Shown: one piece after another, positions 7,518-15,859 of the stretch
Position numbering within the stretch: the stretch's first letter is position 1
How the letters are laid out: each line of letters opens with the position of its first letter
Position numbers and translations under genes: made by a program
Notes under the pieces: model-generated
Told to the model about the DNA's origin: nothing
The model's database searches: none
What the model saw: only the letters and a program-made list of their open reading frames with translations
DNA from: Desulfovibrio desulfuricans
GTDB lineage: Bacteria; Desulfobacterota; Desulfovibrionia; Desulfovibrionales; Desulfovibrionaceae
Assembly: GCA_003251995.1 (NCBI GenBank)
Contig: QKDT01000319.1
Span: forward strand, 1 to 16,875
DNA length: 16,875 nt
Direction: 5' to 3'

Positions 7518-9518
7518 ATGACGGTAAAAAGCACAGTGAATGACGTAAACCGCAACGAAGACTGGAGCCAGGAAGCCCTGGCTGCGGCGAACGTTGGGCT
7601 ATGGGTCGTGGAGTGTGACAGAACTACCGGTTGTATGTCCATGCGGGCCAACCCCGTTACCCTGCGTCTGCTTGGCGCAAGTGAAGAGATGACCCCCGCA
7701 GAATGTTTCAATTTTTGGGTAGACAGGGTTGATGATCGTTCCCGGCAGCATCTTTGGATCATCTACGACGAATTTCTTGCCGATACTGCCATGCATGAGG
7801 TGCGCTATCAGTACAATCACCCCTCGTGGGGGTTGGTACCTGTGCGCTGCGGCGGGCGACGCATCAGTTCCGAGCAGGATGGTGTGGTGCGGATTGTCGG
7901 CTATCATCAGGACATGACAGAGCTGCACGAGGCGCACCAAAGCTTGCGTGATGGGCTTGTGCGGCTTTCGTTGGCCTGTCGGTTGGGCTGGCTTGGAGTT
8001 TTTGAAATAGCCCCTATGGAGGGCTCCCGGCTGGATATTACAGGTAACGATGTTTTTTATGAGCAGTTTGGCATCCACTCGGCTTCTGGCGAGGATAACC
8101 GACTGGAAATCATGGATTCGCGCATTGTGAACGAAGACCGGCCCAAGTGGCGCAAACTGTGTAACCCGGCGCTTTGGGAAGCTGGCGGGCAGAAGCATTT
8201 GGATTTGCGGGTTGCGCATCCTCGCAAGGGGTTGCGCTGGTATGCGCTGGCCTATGAGGTGGTGACCGGGCCGGGTATGCTGCGTATTGCTGGCTATGTG
8301 AGCGACGTGACGGAAGCCCGCCAGCACGAGCGGATTCTGCGCGAGGCCAAGGAGAGCGCCGAGGCCGCCAACGCCGCCAAAAGTATTTTTCTGGCCAACA
8401 TGAGCCACGAGATACGCACGCCCATGAACGGCATCATGGGTATGGCGCATCTGGTGCTCAATACTCCGTTGAATCCCCAGCAGCGGGATTATGTGGAAAA
8501 AATCCATTCAACGTGTGAATCTTTGCTGGATATCATCAACGATCTCCTGGACTTTTCAAAAATTGAGGCCAATCGCCTGGAGCTGGAAAACCTGCCCTTT
8601 GAGCCGCGTAATGAGCTTGAAGCGGTCATGTCTTTGTTGCGCCCAAAGGTTGGGCACAAGCAAAAAAATTTCGGCCTTGAAAGTCAGATTGACCCCAGCG
8701 TGCCTCGGGTGCTTTCAGGTGATGCCCTGCGTTTGCGCCAGATTTTACTGAACCTGGGCGGCAACGCCTTGAAGTTTTCAGAGCGCGGTATCGTAAGGCT
8801 GGCCGTAGAGCTGCTGGAGCAGAATGAAAACAGCGCGCGGCTGGCCTTTATTGTGAGTGATGAAGGCATTGGCATGTCTGCGGAAGAACTGGATCGTGCC
8901 TTTACGCCGTTTTCGCAGGCGGATACGTCCATCACCCGCAGGTTTGGCGGTACGGGCTTAGGTCTTTCGTTGTGCCGCCGTCTGACAACCCTGATGGGCG
9001 GCAGCATCTCTGTGCAGAGCGAACCGGGCAAGGGCAGCGTTTTTCGTGTGGAATTGCCCTTTGCCATTTGCAACGAAAGCTGCGCGCAAAAAGATGTGGA
9101 TGACAGCAACGGGGATGATGCCGCATCCCTGAAAGGCCTGCGGGTACTGGTGGCTGAAGACGGCGATATCAACCGCGAAATTATGGAAGTGCTGCTGGAC
9201 GACATGGGCATCACGTGTGTTTCTGCCGTCAATGGACAGGAGGCGGTGGAAATCTGGAACCAGCGCAGCGAAGAGATTGATGTCATCCTCATGGATGTGC
9301 AGATGCCGGTTATGGACGGTTATTCCGCCACGCGCAGCATCCGCGCTGGCAGCCAGCCAAGGGCAAAGACCGTGCCCATCATTGCCATGACGGCCTACGC
9401 CATGCGGGGCGATGCCGAGCGCAGCCTGCAAGAAGGCATGAACGCGCATTTGACCAAGCCCATCAACCTTGCCGAGCTGCGCCGCACACTCAAACTCTAC
9501 AGCCGCCCGGCAACGTAA
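7518..9518 (+). CDS. Soluble PAS-PAS hybrid histidine kinase with C-terminal receiver
   Basis: The 666-residue protein has no transmembrane segment with the ATG at 7518. Order: PAS-like domain 1 (about 15-130, ending in RIVGYHQDMTELHEAH), PAS-like domain 2 (about 140-270, ending in RIAGYVSDVTEARQHE), then a helical linker. HisKA follows with ANMSHEIRTPMNGIMG (His297), an ATPase domain with NLGGNALKF, DEGIGM and FGGTGLGLSL, and a receiver (about 545-660) with phospho-acceptor Asp593 in LMDVQMPVMDG and Lys in LTKPIN. No Hpt domain is present, so a separate phosphotransfer partner would be needed to pass the signal on; none is adjacent. The frame is open to a GTG at 7350, whose extra 56 residues look non-coding and Cys-rich. 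The ligand or redox signal is unknown. Confidence 0.9.
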   Translation: MTVKSTVNDVNRNEDWSQEALAAANVGLWVVECDRTTGCMSMRANPVTLRLLGASEEMTPAECFNFWVDRVDDRSRQHLWIIYDEFLADTAMHEVRYQYNHPSWGLVPVRCGGRRISSEQDGVVRIVGYHQDMTELHEAHQSLRDGLVRLSLACRLGWLGVFEIAPMEGSRLDITGNDVFYEQFGIHSASGEDNRLEIMDSRIVNEDRPKWRKLCNPALWEAGGQKHLDLRVAHPRKGLRWYALAYEVVTGPGMLRIAGYVSDVTEARQHERILREAKESAEAANAAKSIFLANMSHEIRTPMNGIMGMAHLVLNTPLNPQQRDYVEKIHSTCESLLDIINDLLDFSKIEANRLELENLPFEPRNELEAVMSLLRPKVGHKQKNFGLESQIDPSVPRVLSGDALRLRQILLNLGGNALKFSERGIVRLAVELLEQNENSARLAFIVSDEGIGMSAEELDRAFTPFSQADTSITRRFGGTGLGLSLCRRLTTLMGGSISVQSEPGKGSVFRVELPFAICNESCAQKDVDDSNGDDAASLKGLRVLVAEDGDINREIMEVLLDDMGITCVSAVNGQEAVEIWNQRSEEIDVILMDVQMPVMDGYSATRSIRAGSQPRAKTVPIIAMTAYAMRGDAERSLQEGMNAHLTKPINLAELRRTLKLYSRPAT

Positions 9519-9647
9519 CGCTGGTACTGCGCCGCTGCCAGCAGGCCCGCCATGTACGGCAAAACCGCCTTCAATGGGGTGGTGGCTCTTGACACTCAGC
9601 CGTCCATGCGCGACCTTGCCCCCAACGCCAGTTTCAAGGAAAGCAAT

Positions 9648-11039
9648 ATGACTCAAGTGGTAACCCGATTTGCACCCAGCCCTACCGGGCATCTGCACAT
9701 AGGCGGCGCACGTACCGCCATTTTTTGCTGGCTTCTGGCCCGCCATTCTGGCGGACGTTTTCACCTGCGCATTGAAGATACCGACCTTCTGCGTTCCAAG
9801 CAGGAATATACCGATTCCATTCTGGCCTCCATGCGTTGGCTTGGTCTGGACTGGGACGGCGATCTGACCTACCAGACCCAGCGGGCTGAAGTGTACAGCC
9901 GGTATGTGGACAAGCTGCTGGAAACCGGTCACGCCTACTGGTGCTCCTGCACGCCGGAAGAAGTGGAAGCCATGCGTGAGGAGGCCCGTCAAAATGGCCT
10001 CAAGCCGCGTTACAATGGTCGTTGCCGCGAACGGAATATTGGTCCCGGCGAGGGACATTGTGTGCGCCTCAAGGCGCCCGTGGCGGGCAAGGTTGTTTTT
10101 GACGACCTGGTAAAGGGCAAAATAGCCGTTGATGTCACCGAACTGGACGACATGGTTATCCGCCGCGCCGATGGCATGCCCACCTATAATATGGCTGTGG
10201 TGGTGGACGACTACGAAATGGGCATCACCCACGTTATCCGCGGTGACGACCACGTTTCAAACACCCCACGCCAGATCCTTATTTATGAAGCCCTGGGGCT
10301 GCCCGTGCCGCGTTTTGGTCATGTGCCCATGATTCTTGGCCCGGACAGGCAAAAGCTTTCCAAGCGCCACGGTGCCAGGGCAGTTATCGAATATCAGCAG
10401 GATGGTCTGCTGCCGCAGGCTCTGGTAAACTATCTGGTGCGGCTTGGCTGGTCGCACGGCAATCAGGAGCTGTTCACCAAGGAAGAGCTCATTGAATATT
10501 TTGACGGCACCAACCTCAACCCGGCTGCTGCGGCCTTTGACCCTGCCAAGCTGGAATGGTGCAACGCCCACTTTATGCGTGAACTGCCGCTGCCGGAGCT
10601 TGCAGCGCTGGTTTCTCCCTTTGTGGAAGAGGCCGGGCTTGGCACCTTGCCGACAGAACGCCTTGAACCCTTGTGCGTGATGTTTCGCGAGCGGGCCAAC
10701 AACCTCAAGGCGCTGGGCGAGGCCTTTCGTCCGCTGGTGGTGCCCGCAGCAGAGCTCTGCTATGTGGAAAAGGACGCGAACAAGCACTTTACCGATGCCG
10801 GTAAGGCGCACTTGCAAGCGCTTGCTGCTGTGTTTGCCGCTGTGGAGCCGTTTAGCGCGGAGGCCCTGGAGGCTGCGCTCAATGCCTATGTTGCCGACAA
10901 TGGTCTGAAGTTCAAAGAAGTTGCACCGCCGCTGCGCACGGCCCTCATGGGCTTTATGGGCGGCTCGCACCTCAATGAAATCATGGCGTTTCTGGGTAAG
11001 GATGAAACCCTTGCCCGGTTGCAAAGGGCCATGGGCTAA
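9648..11039 (+). CDS. gltX: Glutamyl-tRNA synthetase
   Basis: This class I synthetase charges tRNA-Glu. The 463-residue product begins TRFAPSPTGHLHIGGARTA (HIGH-type motif at 15-20) and has the KMSKS equivalent KLSKRHG (from Lys236). It also carries a zinc-site-like set Cys99, Cys101, Tyr122 and Cys126, as in E. coli GluRS. The C-terminal anticodon-binding region (about 300-463) is complete, so the length is normal. The ATG at 9648 has AAGGA 7 bases upstream. The frame is open further back to 9552, but that lies in the gap after the hybrid kinase gene. Followed by a long palindromic terminator. Confidence 0.97.
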   Translation: MTQVVTRFAPSPTGHLHIGGARTAIFCWLLARHSGGRFHLRIEDTDLLRSKQEYTDSILASMRWLGLDWDGDLTYQTQRAEVYSRYVDKLLETGHAYWCSCTPEEVEAMREEARQNGLKPRYNGRCRERNIGPGEGHCVRLKAPVAGKVVFDDLVKGKIAVDVTELDDMVIRRADGMPTYNMAVVVDDYEMGITHVIRGDDHVSNTPRQILIYEALGLPVPRFGHVPMILGPDRQKLSKRHGARAVIEYQQDGLLPQALVNYLVRLGWSHGNQELFTKEELIEYFDGTNLNPAAAAFDPAKLEWCNAHFMRELPLPELAALVSPFVEEAGLGTLPTERLEPLCVMFRERANNLKALGEAFRPLVVPAAELCYVEKDANKHFTDAGKAHLQALAAVFAAVEPFSAEALEAALNAYVADNGLKFKEVAPPLRTALMGFMGGSHLNEIMAFLGKDETLARLQRAMG

Positions 11040-11160
11040 ACTGGTTGCGGCGCTTTTGAGGCCTCCTGACCACAGGCTGCCCCGAGGGCAACAGCCGTGA
11101 TAGTTGAAGGGCGACCCAAAGCGAAACAAGTTGTTTTAGGCAGCACGCCTTTGCATAGCC

Positions 11161-11179
11161 GGTGGGGGCAACCTCCACC
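11161..11179 (+). other. Small hairpin upstream of the gltX terminator
   Basis: GGTGGGGG-CAA-CCTCCACC forms an 8-bp stem (one G-T pair) with a 3-base loop. It lies 22 bases before the large palindrome. Its role is unknown and no T-run follows. Confidence 0.3.
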
Positions 11180-11200
11180 CATGTTATTCTGCAAATCATT

Positions 11201-11234
11201 CAGAAAGCCATGCCCCATGGGGCATGGCTTTCTG
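11201..11234. terminator. 34-bp perfect palindrome, probable gltX terminator
   Basis: Bases 11201-11217 and 11218-11234 are exact reverse complements (arm CAGAAAGCCATGCCCCA). The right arm ends GGCTTTCTG and is followed by CTTTTG. It is a strong stem 162 bases after the gltX stop. The gap 11040-11398 also holds the small hairpin before it and a possible sigma-54 box after it; I see no gene there. Confidence 0.7.
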
Positions 11235-11328
11235 CTTTTGCAACAGCAGGCGCTGCGCCTTGATTTTTATGTGGAATAAAGCGAACCTATACGGAATAAA
11301 TAATGTAGATCCAGCGTGTTTTTCCATT

Positions 11329-11344
11329 TGGCAACTAACGTGCT
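11329..11344 (+). promoter_or_regulatory. Possible sigma-54 promoter for the glycosyltransferase fusion gene
   Basis: TGGCAACTAACGTGCT has TGGCA at -24, TGCT at -12 and correct GG-N10-GC spacing, with three mismatches to TGGCACG-N4-TTGCW. The predicted start is near 11355, giving a 44-base leader with GGAAGAG before the ATG at 11399. Its -24 half (TGGCAAC) is the same as that of the fliR candidate. Confidence 0.4.
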
Positions 11345-11398
11345 TTCGGGCAACAACTTATCTGCGCAACGCTTTTTATTGGGCGCGATGGAAGAGCC

Positions 11399-12910
11399 AT
11401 GATACACAGTAAAAAATATGCTATCGCTGTCTTGGGTGGTCATCAGGCCTTTGTTGATCTTGGCCTGCCCCTGTACCATTCGCTCAAAAGGCTTGGATAT
11501 GAACCTCAGGTGTTGAATAATGCGGTATGCCAAGGGGTAACCAACATCATACTTGGCCTTTGCGATTGTAATGGTGTTTCGCTTGATGCTCTTCCTGAAA
11601 ATTCCATCATATATAATCTCGAGCAACTGGTTGACGGCAGCAAGGGTGTATCTTCCTTTTATATTGACGCGTGCTCCAAGTTTAAAGTCTGGGATTACAG
11701 CCAGGAAAACATCAAACGCTTTAAAGACAAATTTGGCATAGACGGTGTGGAGTATGTCCCTATGGGCTACTGCCCCGAGATGTCACGCATTGATCCTGAG
11801 TATCCCAAGGATATAGATGTGTTGATGTACGGCGCTATAAATGAGCGCCGCAGCGATCTTATTGCGCGGCTCAGAGCGGCTGGGGTCAATGCCGTGGCCT
11901 TTCAGGGGCTTTTTGGCATGGATCGGGATATCATGATCGCCCGCTCAAAGATCATTTTGAACGCGCATTATTACTTGCCGGGAATTCAGGAAATTATTCG
12001 TCTGGGGTATTTGTGGGCCAATAAAAAATGTGTTGTATGCGAGTGCAACCCGGATACGAAAATTCACGAAGGCTATGAGGGCGCATGTGTTTATGCCCCG
12101 TATGATCAGCTTGTGGATCAGATTGTCAAACTGCTGCGTTCGCCCAGAGCCATTGATGCCATGGGCAAGGCGGCTTTTTTACAGTTCAGCCAGCATTGCT
12201 TTGAGGATGTGCTTAGGCCCCATGTGGGCGAATGCACGCAACAGGCTGCGGTTAAAGAGTATTTGCCATTACCCGGTTTTCTGAATGTAGGCTCTGGCAA
12301 AAACTTTTTGCACGAGGCCCTCAACGTGGATATTGACCCCAAGTGGAGCCCTGATTTTGTTTTTGATATTTCTCAGCCCCTGGATTTTGGGGCGCAGCAT
12401 TCCACACAGCGCTTTGGGCCAGTGGCATTCAGGGAAGGCATGTTTGACAAAATACGCCTTTTTGACGGGCGTGAGCAGGTGGGAGACGTTCCCCTGACCA
12501 TGAAAAACCTGCTCACCCTGCTGCGCGATGGCGGAGAGCTGCATCTCAACGTGCCGTATGATCTTTCGCTTGGCGCGTGGCAAGATCCCACTCATCGCCA
12601 GGCCTTCAATGAAAACAGTTGGCTGTATTATACGGCGTGGCACTGGTATCTTGGCTGGCGTGAATGGCGGTTTGATACGGAAAATATCGAATATATATTT
12701 TCGCCCTATGGCGAAAAAATGCGAAAGCAGGGTACCGCTCTGCCCGCCGTATTGCGCATGCCCCGTGCCGTGGATTCCATGGAAGTGCGGCTTCGCAAAC
12801 GCGCCACGACCTTTGAAGAAAAGACACTGTTTGACAGGGAAAGCCGGGCCTTTTACGCAGGGCCGCAGGCTGATTGGACCCTGCAGGCGGTTGAAAGCAA
12901 ACTTACGTAG
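11399..12910 (+). CDS. Glycosyltransferase fused to a class I methyltransferase-like domain
   Basis: Two parts are visible in 503 residues. Residues 1 to about 285 look like a GT-B-type transferase of the CgeB/Glyco_trans_1 kind: IIYNLEQL, KVWDYSQENIKRF, VEYVPMGYCPEM, DIDVLMYGAINERRSDLI and ARSKIILNAHYY, then EIIRLGYLWANKKCVVCE for nucleotide-sugar binding. Residues from about 293 carry a SAM-methyltransferase-like motif I (FLNVGSG, 295-300), an acidic DIDP, and GGELHLNVPYD..GAWQDPTHRQAFNENSW, as in methyltransferases of glycan clusters. Motif I is LNVGSG rather than the fuller E/DxGxGxG. ATG at 11399 is preceded by GGAAGAG. It likely modifies a surface glycan or glycoprotein in the cytoplasm; acceptor and sugar are unknown. 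It converges with another glycan gene pair. Confidence 0.75.
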   Translation: MIHSKKYAIAVLGGHQAFVDLGLPLYHSLKRLGYEPQVLNNAVCQGVTNIILGLCDCNGVSLDALPENSIIYNLEQLVDGSKGVSSFYIDACSKFKVWDYSQENIKRFKDKFGIDGVEYVPMGYCPEMSRIDPEYPKDIDVLMYGAINERRSDLIARLRAAGVNAVAFQGLFGMDRDIMIARSKIILNAHYYLPGIQEIIRLGYLWANKKCVVCECNPDTKIHEGYEGACVYAPYDQLVDQIVKLLRSPRAIDAMGKAAFLQFSQHCFEDVLRPHVGECTQQAAVKEYLPLPGFLNVGSGKNFLHEALNVDIDPKWSPDFVFDISQPLDFGAQHSTQRFGPVAFREGMFDKIRLFDGREQVGDVPLTMKNLLTLLRDGGELHLNVPYDLSLGAWQDPTHRQAFNENSWLYYTAWHWYLGWREWRFDTENIEYIFSPYGEKMRKQGTALPAVLRMPRAVDSMEVRLRKRATTFEEKTLFDRESRAFYAGPQADWTLQAVESKLT

Positions 12911-12940
12911 TTTGCCAGATGCCCGCGATTGCTCGGCAAT

Positions 12941-12983
12941 AAAAAAGTCCCGCTCCATGGCAGTGCTGCCTTGGGCGGGACTT
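12941..12983 (-). terminator. Terminator between convergent glycan genes
   Basis: AAGTCCCGC (12945-12953) pairs with GCGGGACTT (12975-12983); inside, GGCAG/CTGCC can form a second small stem. On the minus strand the stem is followed by TTTTTTATTG, making it a good terminator for the radical SAM gene. It probably also stops the plus-strand fusion gene, which ends 34 bases earlier. Confidence 0.85.
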
Positions 12984-13004
12984 AAACAATTACGGTATGT
13001 GGCG

Positions 13005-13904
13005 TTAATCAATCTTGCCGGTAAAGCCCAGGCCTTCTTGCGCGTTGCTGTCGTCTTCCAGATCGCCGCGGTAGTTGCCGGGGTACCACGTTTTGATATT
13101 GTTGCGGATGTCGTCCTTGCTGAATGTTCCGTCAAAAATTTCCACGTCTTTTTCCCTAACAAGCCGGAGCTCGTTGTCGCGGAATCGCTGCAACAGCAGC
13201 GGGGTAAATTTTTCGCTCTTTTTATGCAGAAGCTCGCGCTCCATGGGTATGGCCATGCCGCAGTTGGGGCACAGTTTTTCGGCCTGAGAGCGGAATTCCA
13301 CAGGTGATCTCTTCCACCAGCCCGGTTCAATGGGCCATGCATTGGCACCATCGTTGAGCAGCAGATCCTGCGCAGCGGCAACTTCGCAAAAATAAGCGCC
13401 CTTGTGGTTGATTGTGGCGCACCACGTACGCTGCACCCAGCAGTTGTCAATGAGCTTCCACATCAGCTCTTTGTCCTTGACCACTTCCTGTATGGCAACG
13501 GTGAGCGGCTGGTGTTTGCACTGCTCCTGCTGCTCGGGCGTATGCGGATTGTAGGCCACAAAGCCGTAAGTGCTCATGATGTCGCTGTCGGTGCGGGGGT
13601 CTTCCAGTGCGGTGTGGGGCAGACCAGATGTCCACAATCCCAGCTTTTCCTTGGGAAAGTGCTTGCGCAGCAGCATGTTTATGTGCCGGAATTGCGGGTG
13701 GAGAAGTGGCTCGCCGCCGATAATGCCGATTTTTTTGGGCCAGTGGCGCAAGGAGTTCAGGGCGGTAATAAACTGCTCAAGCGGCATGTGCGCGCGCTGG
13801 GATTTTTTCAGATGTCTGTTGTATCTGGAGCAGTAAAGGCATGACTGATTACAGAAGTTAGTAACGTCTATCTGCACACACCATGATTCATATATGTGTT
13901 GCAT
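13005..13904 (-). CDS. Radical SAM enzyme with extra C-terminal cysteines
   Basis: This 299-residue cytoplasmic enzyme has the [4Fe-4S]/SAM triad CNQSCLYC (Cys18, Cys22, Cys25) and the SAM-binding IGIIGGEPLLHP. Later cysteines sit around CWVQRTWC, AYFCEVA and LCPNCGMA, which resemble the auxiliary-cluster (SPASM/twitch) region of peptide- or sugar-modifying members. I chose the ATG at 13904 because GGAGG lies 5 bases upstream. The frame is open to a TTG at 13985, adding 27 residues with a CDTC pair. The longer form would shorten the gap to the preceding glycosyltransferase gene from 104 to 23 bases, so both genes are probably one operon. The reaction is unknown; sugar or peptide modification in a glycan pathway is inference from the neighbours. 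Confidence 0.8.
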   Translation of the reverse strand: MQHIYESWCVQIDVTNFCNQSCLYCSRYNRHLKKSQRAHMPLEQFITALNSLRHWPKKIGIIGGEPLLHPQFRHINMLLRKHFPKEKLGLWTSGLPHTALEDPRTDSDIMSTYGFVAYNPHTPEQQEQCKHQPLTVAIQEVVKDKELMWKLIDNCWVQRTWCATINHKGAYFCEVAAAQDLLLNDGANAWPIEPGWWKRSPVEFRSQAEKLCPNCGMAIPMERELLHKKSEKFTPLLLQRFRDNELRLVREKDVEIFDGTFSKDDIRNNIKTWYPGNYRGDLEDDSNAQEGLGFTGKID

Positions 13905-14008
13905 CCCATCCTCCGCTGGCGGATACGCCCGAAAAGTTTTTTTATAGCTACAAGTATCGCATGGTTCAGCAGGCTGACGTTGCAATCATCCGGCTGACGG
14001 TGTCTCAG

Positions 14009-14770
14009 TTAAAAAAGCTGAGGATCGTTCATGTGCCGTTTAAAATCCTCGGTAAGCTCTTTTGCCGTGATGGTGTGCTGGTGAACCGTGAGCTGCTTGT
14101 TGAGGTTGTTTTGGCTTTGCCGGGCTTTTCTGTTTTTAAGGCGGCGCTCCATGGCAAACTGAGGGTCAGCCATGGCCCAGTGTGCCCCAAGAACATCGGT
14201 GGGAGCAACGGAAAGGGCCTTGGCGCTGCGCGTTATGGCGTGGCAGCCTGGCCCCCATTTGAGTGGCAGTTTGCCACGTACAAGCACGGGCTTTCTGTAC
14301 ATGGCATTGATGCCCGTAGTGATGTTGGGGTCGCCATGCCGTCGTTGTGGTACCGCTGGCAGCGCGGGATCAAGGTCCTTGTCGGTAACATGCCGATATA
14401 CCTGATGCAGCATCACATTATAGACATCGTGCTTTGTGTCTGCGGCAAGAAAATTATGGAAGTCGTAAATAAAGAAATCATGCTCTTTAATGAAGGCAAA
14501 TTCATCAGAATCAACGGACAATATCCAATCTGCATCCAGCGTATGATACAGGTTGTTAATAATGTCCCTTTTAATTTCATCATCCATCATGTTGGGAAAC
14601 TTGAACGGCAATAGCCTGACATTGGGATATTGCTCGCAAATACTCTTTGTATTGTCTGTCGTGTCCGTGTCGTACAGAATATTGATTCTGTCGGCATAGC
14701 TGTAATGCTTAAGAAAGAATGGAGCCAGAAACTCCTCATTGAACCACATAGTTATGAGTTCTATTCGCAT
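14009..14770 (-). CDS. Glycosyltransferase family 2-like protein
   Basis: The 253-residue protein starts MRIELITMWFNEEFLAPFFLKHY, the NEE-type opening of Glyco_tranf_2_4/GT92-like enzymes. It has WILSVDSDEF with the metal-binding Asp87-Ser88-Asp89, a W-GPGCHAITRS segment (about 180-190) and a basic C-terminal helix. No membrane segment is seen, so it is likely a cytoplasmic sugar transferase. The start is ATG at 14770 with GAGG 6 bases upstream. Base composition is unlike most of the window: 14461-14520 has 20 of 60 G/C by my count, against 41 of 60 at 3061-3120. That, and the company of other glycan genes, suggests horizontal exchange of a surface-glycan module. Donor and acceptor are unknown. 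Confidence 0.75.
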   Translation of the reverse strand: MRIELITMWFNEEFLAPFFLKHYSYADRINILYDTDTTDNTKSICEQYPNVRLLPFKFPNMMDDEIKRDIINNLYHTLDADWILSVDSDEFAFIKEHDFFIYDFHNFLAADTKHDVYNVMLHQVYRHVTDKDLDPALPAVPQRRHGDPNITTGINAMYRKPVLVRGKLPLKWGPGCHAITRSAKALSVAPTDVLGAHWAMADPQFAMERRLKNRKARQSQNNLNKQLTVHQHTITAKELTEDFKRHMNDPQLF

Positions 14771-14887
14771 GCGATCCTCGTTTACAGCAAAATACTTTCA
14801 GGTCTGGGCAGGCGGAAGGTTAGCCGCACAGCCCATATCTCTGGGGCAAACCCTGTCACACTTTATGGCAAATTAAAAGCAAACCGT

Positions 14888-14918
14888 CAGTGTTTTGCGA
14901 TTGTTGCGCAGGACACTG
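14888..14918. repeat. 6-bp inverted repeat in the fliR-glycosyltransferase gap
   Basis: CAGTGT (14888-14893) and ACACTG (14913-14918) are inverted arms with a 19-base spacer. The 14771-15044 gap should hold the promoter of the glycosyltransferase gene and the end of the fliR transcript. I found no convincing -35/-10 or -24/-12 pair and no T-tailed hairpin there. Confidence 0.25.
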
Positions 14919-15044
14919 CAATCATTTCCCTCAATTGTTGCTGCGGAGCTCCAGTACATCTGATTCAGAACATTACCTGTTTTTTACTATATCCGCTGGT
15001 TGGGCGCTGTGGCGCAGTGCCGCTCGTAATGAAAAATTCTTTCA

Positions 15045-15848
15045 TCAAGGCTGGCCTGCCTGATAGAACGGGCTCATTGATCGCAGCAGGTTGCCGAACA
15101 GACCGTCCAAACCCAATACAAATGACGCGATGCGGTCAGACATGATGACCATCAGCAGCCCCAAAAAGAAAAACCCGACAAAGACCTTGATGGGAAAGCC
15201 AAACTCCATGATGGGTATCTGCGGGGAGGTGCGCGCCATAAGGCCCAGCGCCACTTCCACCAGAAACAGGGCCACCATGACCGGGGCTGCTATTTGCAGC
15301 GCCAGAATAAACATCTGCGAGGCCAGGTACATGATCTGGCGCAAGACCATTGGCCCGATAAACAATCCGCCCGGCGGCACAAGCTCGAATGAGGCGATAA
15401 ATCCTTTGATCATGTACAGGTGCCCATCAAGGCTCAGAAAAACCAGCAGTGACACCATCCACAGAAAAAAAGCCGTTGCGCCGGTCTGGTTGCCAGAAAT
15501 CGGGTCTGCAAAGTTGATCATGGTAAAACCCATCTGAAAACCAAGAAGCTCGCCGCCAGCCTGAATACCCATAAACAGAAAATTGACAGCCATGCCAAGC
15601 ACAAGACCCAGTACCGCCTCGCCAAGAATCATCAGCGCCACATCAAAAGGATGCGCGGGCATGGCGGTGGCGGGAAGGGTAAGGTGCGGCCATACGCCAA
15701 GGCAGAACACAATGGTAATGGCCCCTTTGACCTGCATGGGGATGTTGTTGGTGGAGAACACCGGCAGCATAAACATTACAATGCTCACACGCATGATGGT
15801 GAGCAACAGGCTGAGTACGGTCGCCGGGTCGTAGTTGTAAACATCCAT
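15045..15848 (-). CDS. fliR: Flagellar type III export apparatus protein FliR
   Basis: FliR is an inner-membrane part of the flagellar export gate (with FliP, FliQ, FlhB and FlhA). The 267 residues match the family in length and pattern. The N-terminal NYDPATVLSLLLTIMRVSIVMFMLPVF, IQAGGELLGFQMGFTMINFADP and the central SLLVFLSLDGHLYMIKGF are FliR hallmarks. So are the APVMVALFLVEVALGLMARTSPQI stretch and the closing GFPIKVFVGFFFLGLLM. About six membrane segments are visible. It looks intact. The ATG at 15848 is the only start preserving the conserved N-terminus, but no ribosome site precedes it. On its 3' side lies a glycosyltransferase gene instead of flhB, the usual partner. Confidence 0.95.
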   Translation of the reverse strand: MDVYNYDPATVLSLLLTIMRVSIVMFMLPVFSTNNIPMQVKGAITIVFCLGVWPHLTLPATAMPAHPFDVALMILGEAVLGLVLGMAVNFLFMGIQAGGELLGFQMGFTMINFADPISGNQTGATAFFLWMVSLLVFLSLDGHLYMIKGFIASFELVPPGGLFIGPMVLRQIMYLASQMFILALQIAAPVMVALFLVEVALGLMARTSPQIPIMEFGFPIKVFVGFFFLGLLMVIMSDRIASFVLGLDGLFGNLLRSMSPFYQAGQP

Positions 15849-15859
15849 ATGTGTTGATT

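Noticed and set aside
9589..9617. TTGACA as -35 of a gltX promoter
   Set aside because: The -35 is perfect, but the bases 17-18 positions downstream (ACCTTG) do not resemble a -10 box.
14971..15040. Terminator after fliR
   Set aside because: Short GCGC pairings occur near 15005-15016 but no stable stem with a T-run on the minus strand was found.
14630..15145. 171-codon plus-strand frame spanning the glycosyltransferase-fliR gap
   Set aside because: It overlaps two well-supported minus-strand genes at both ends, with no family features or ribosome site.
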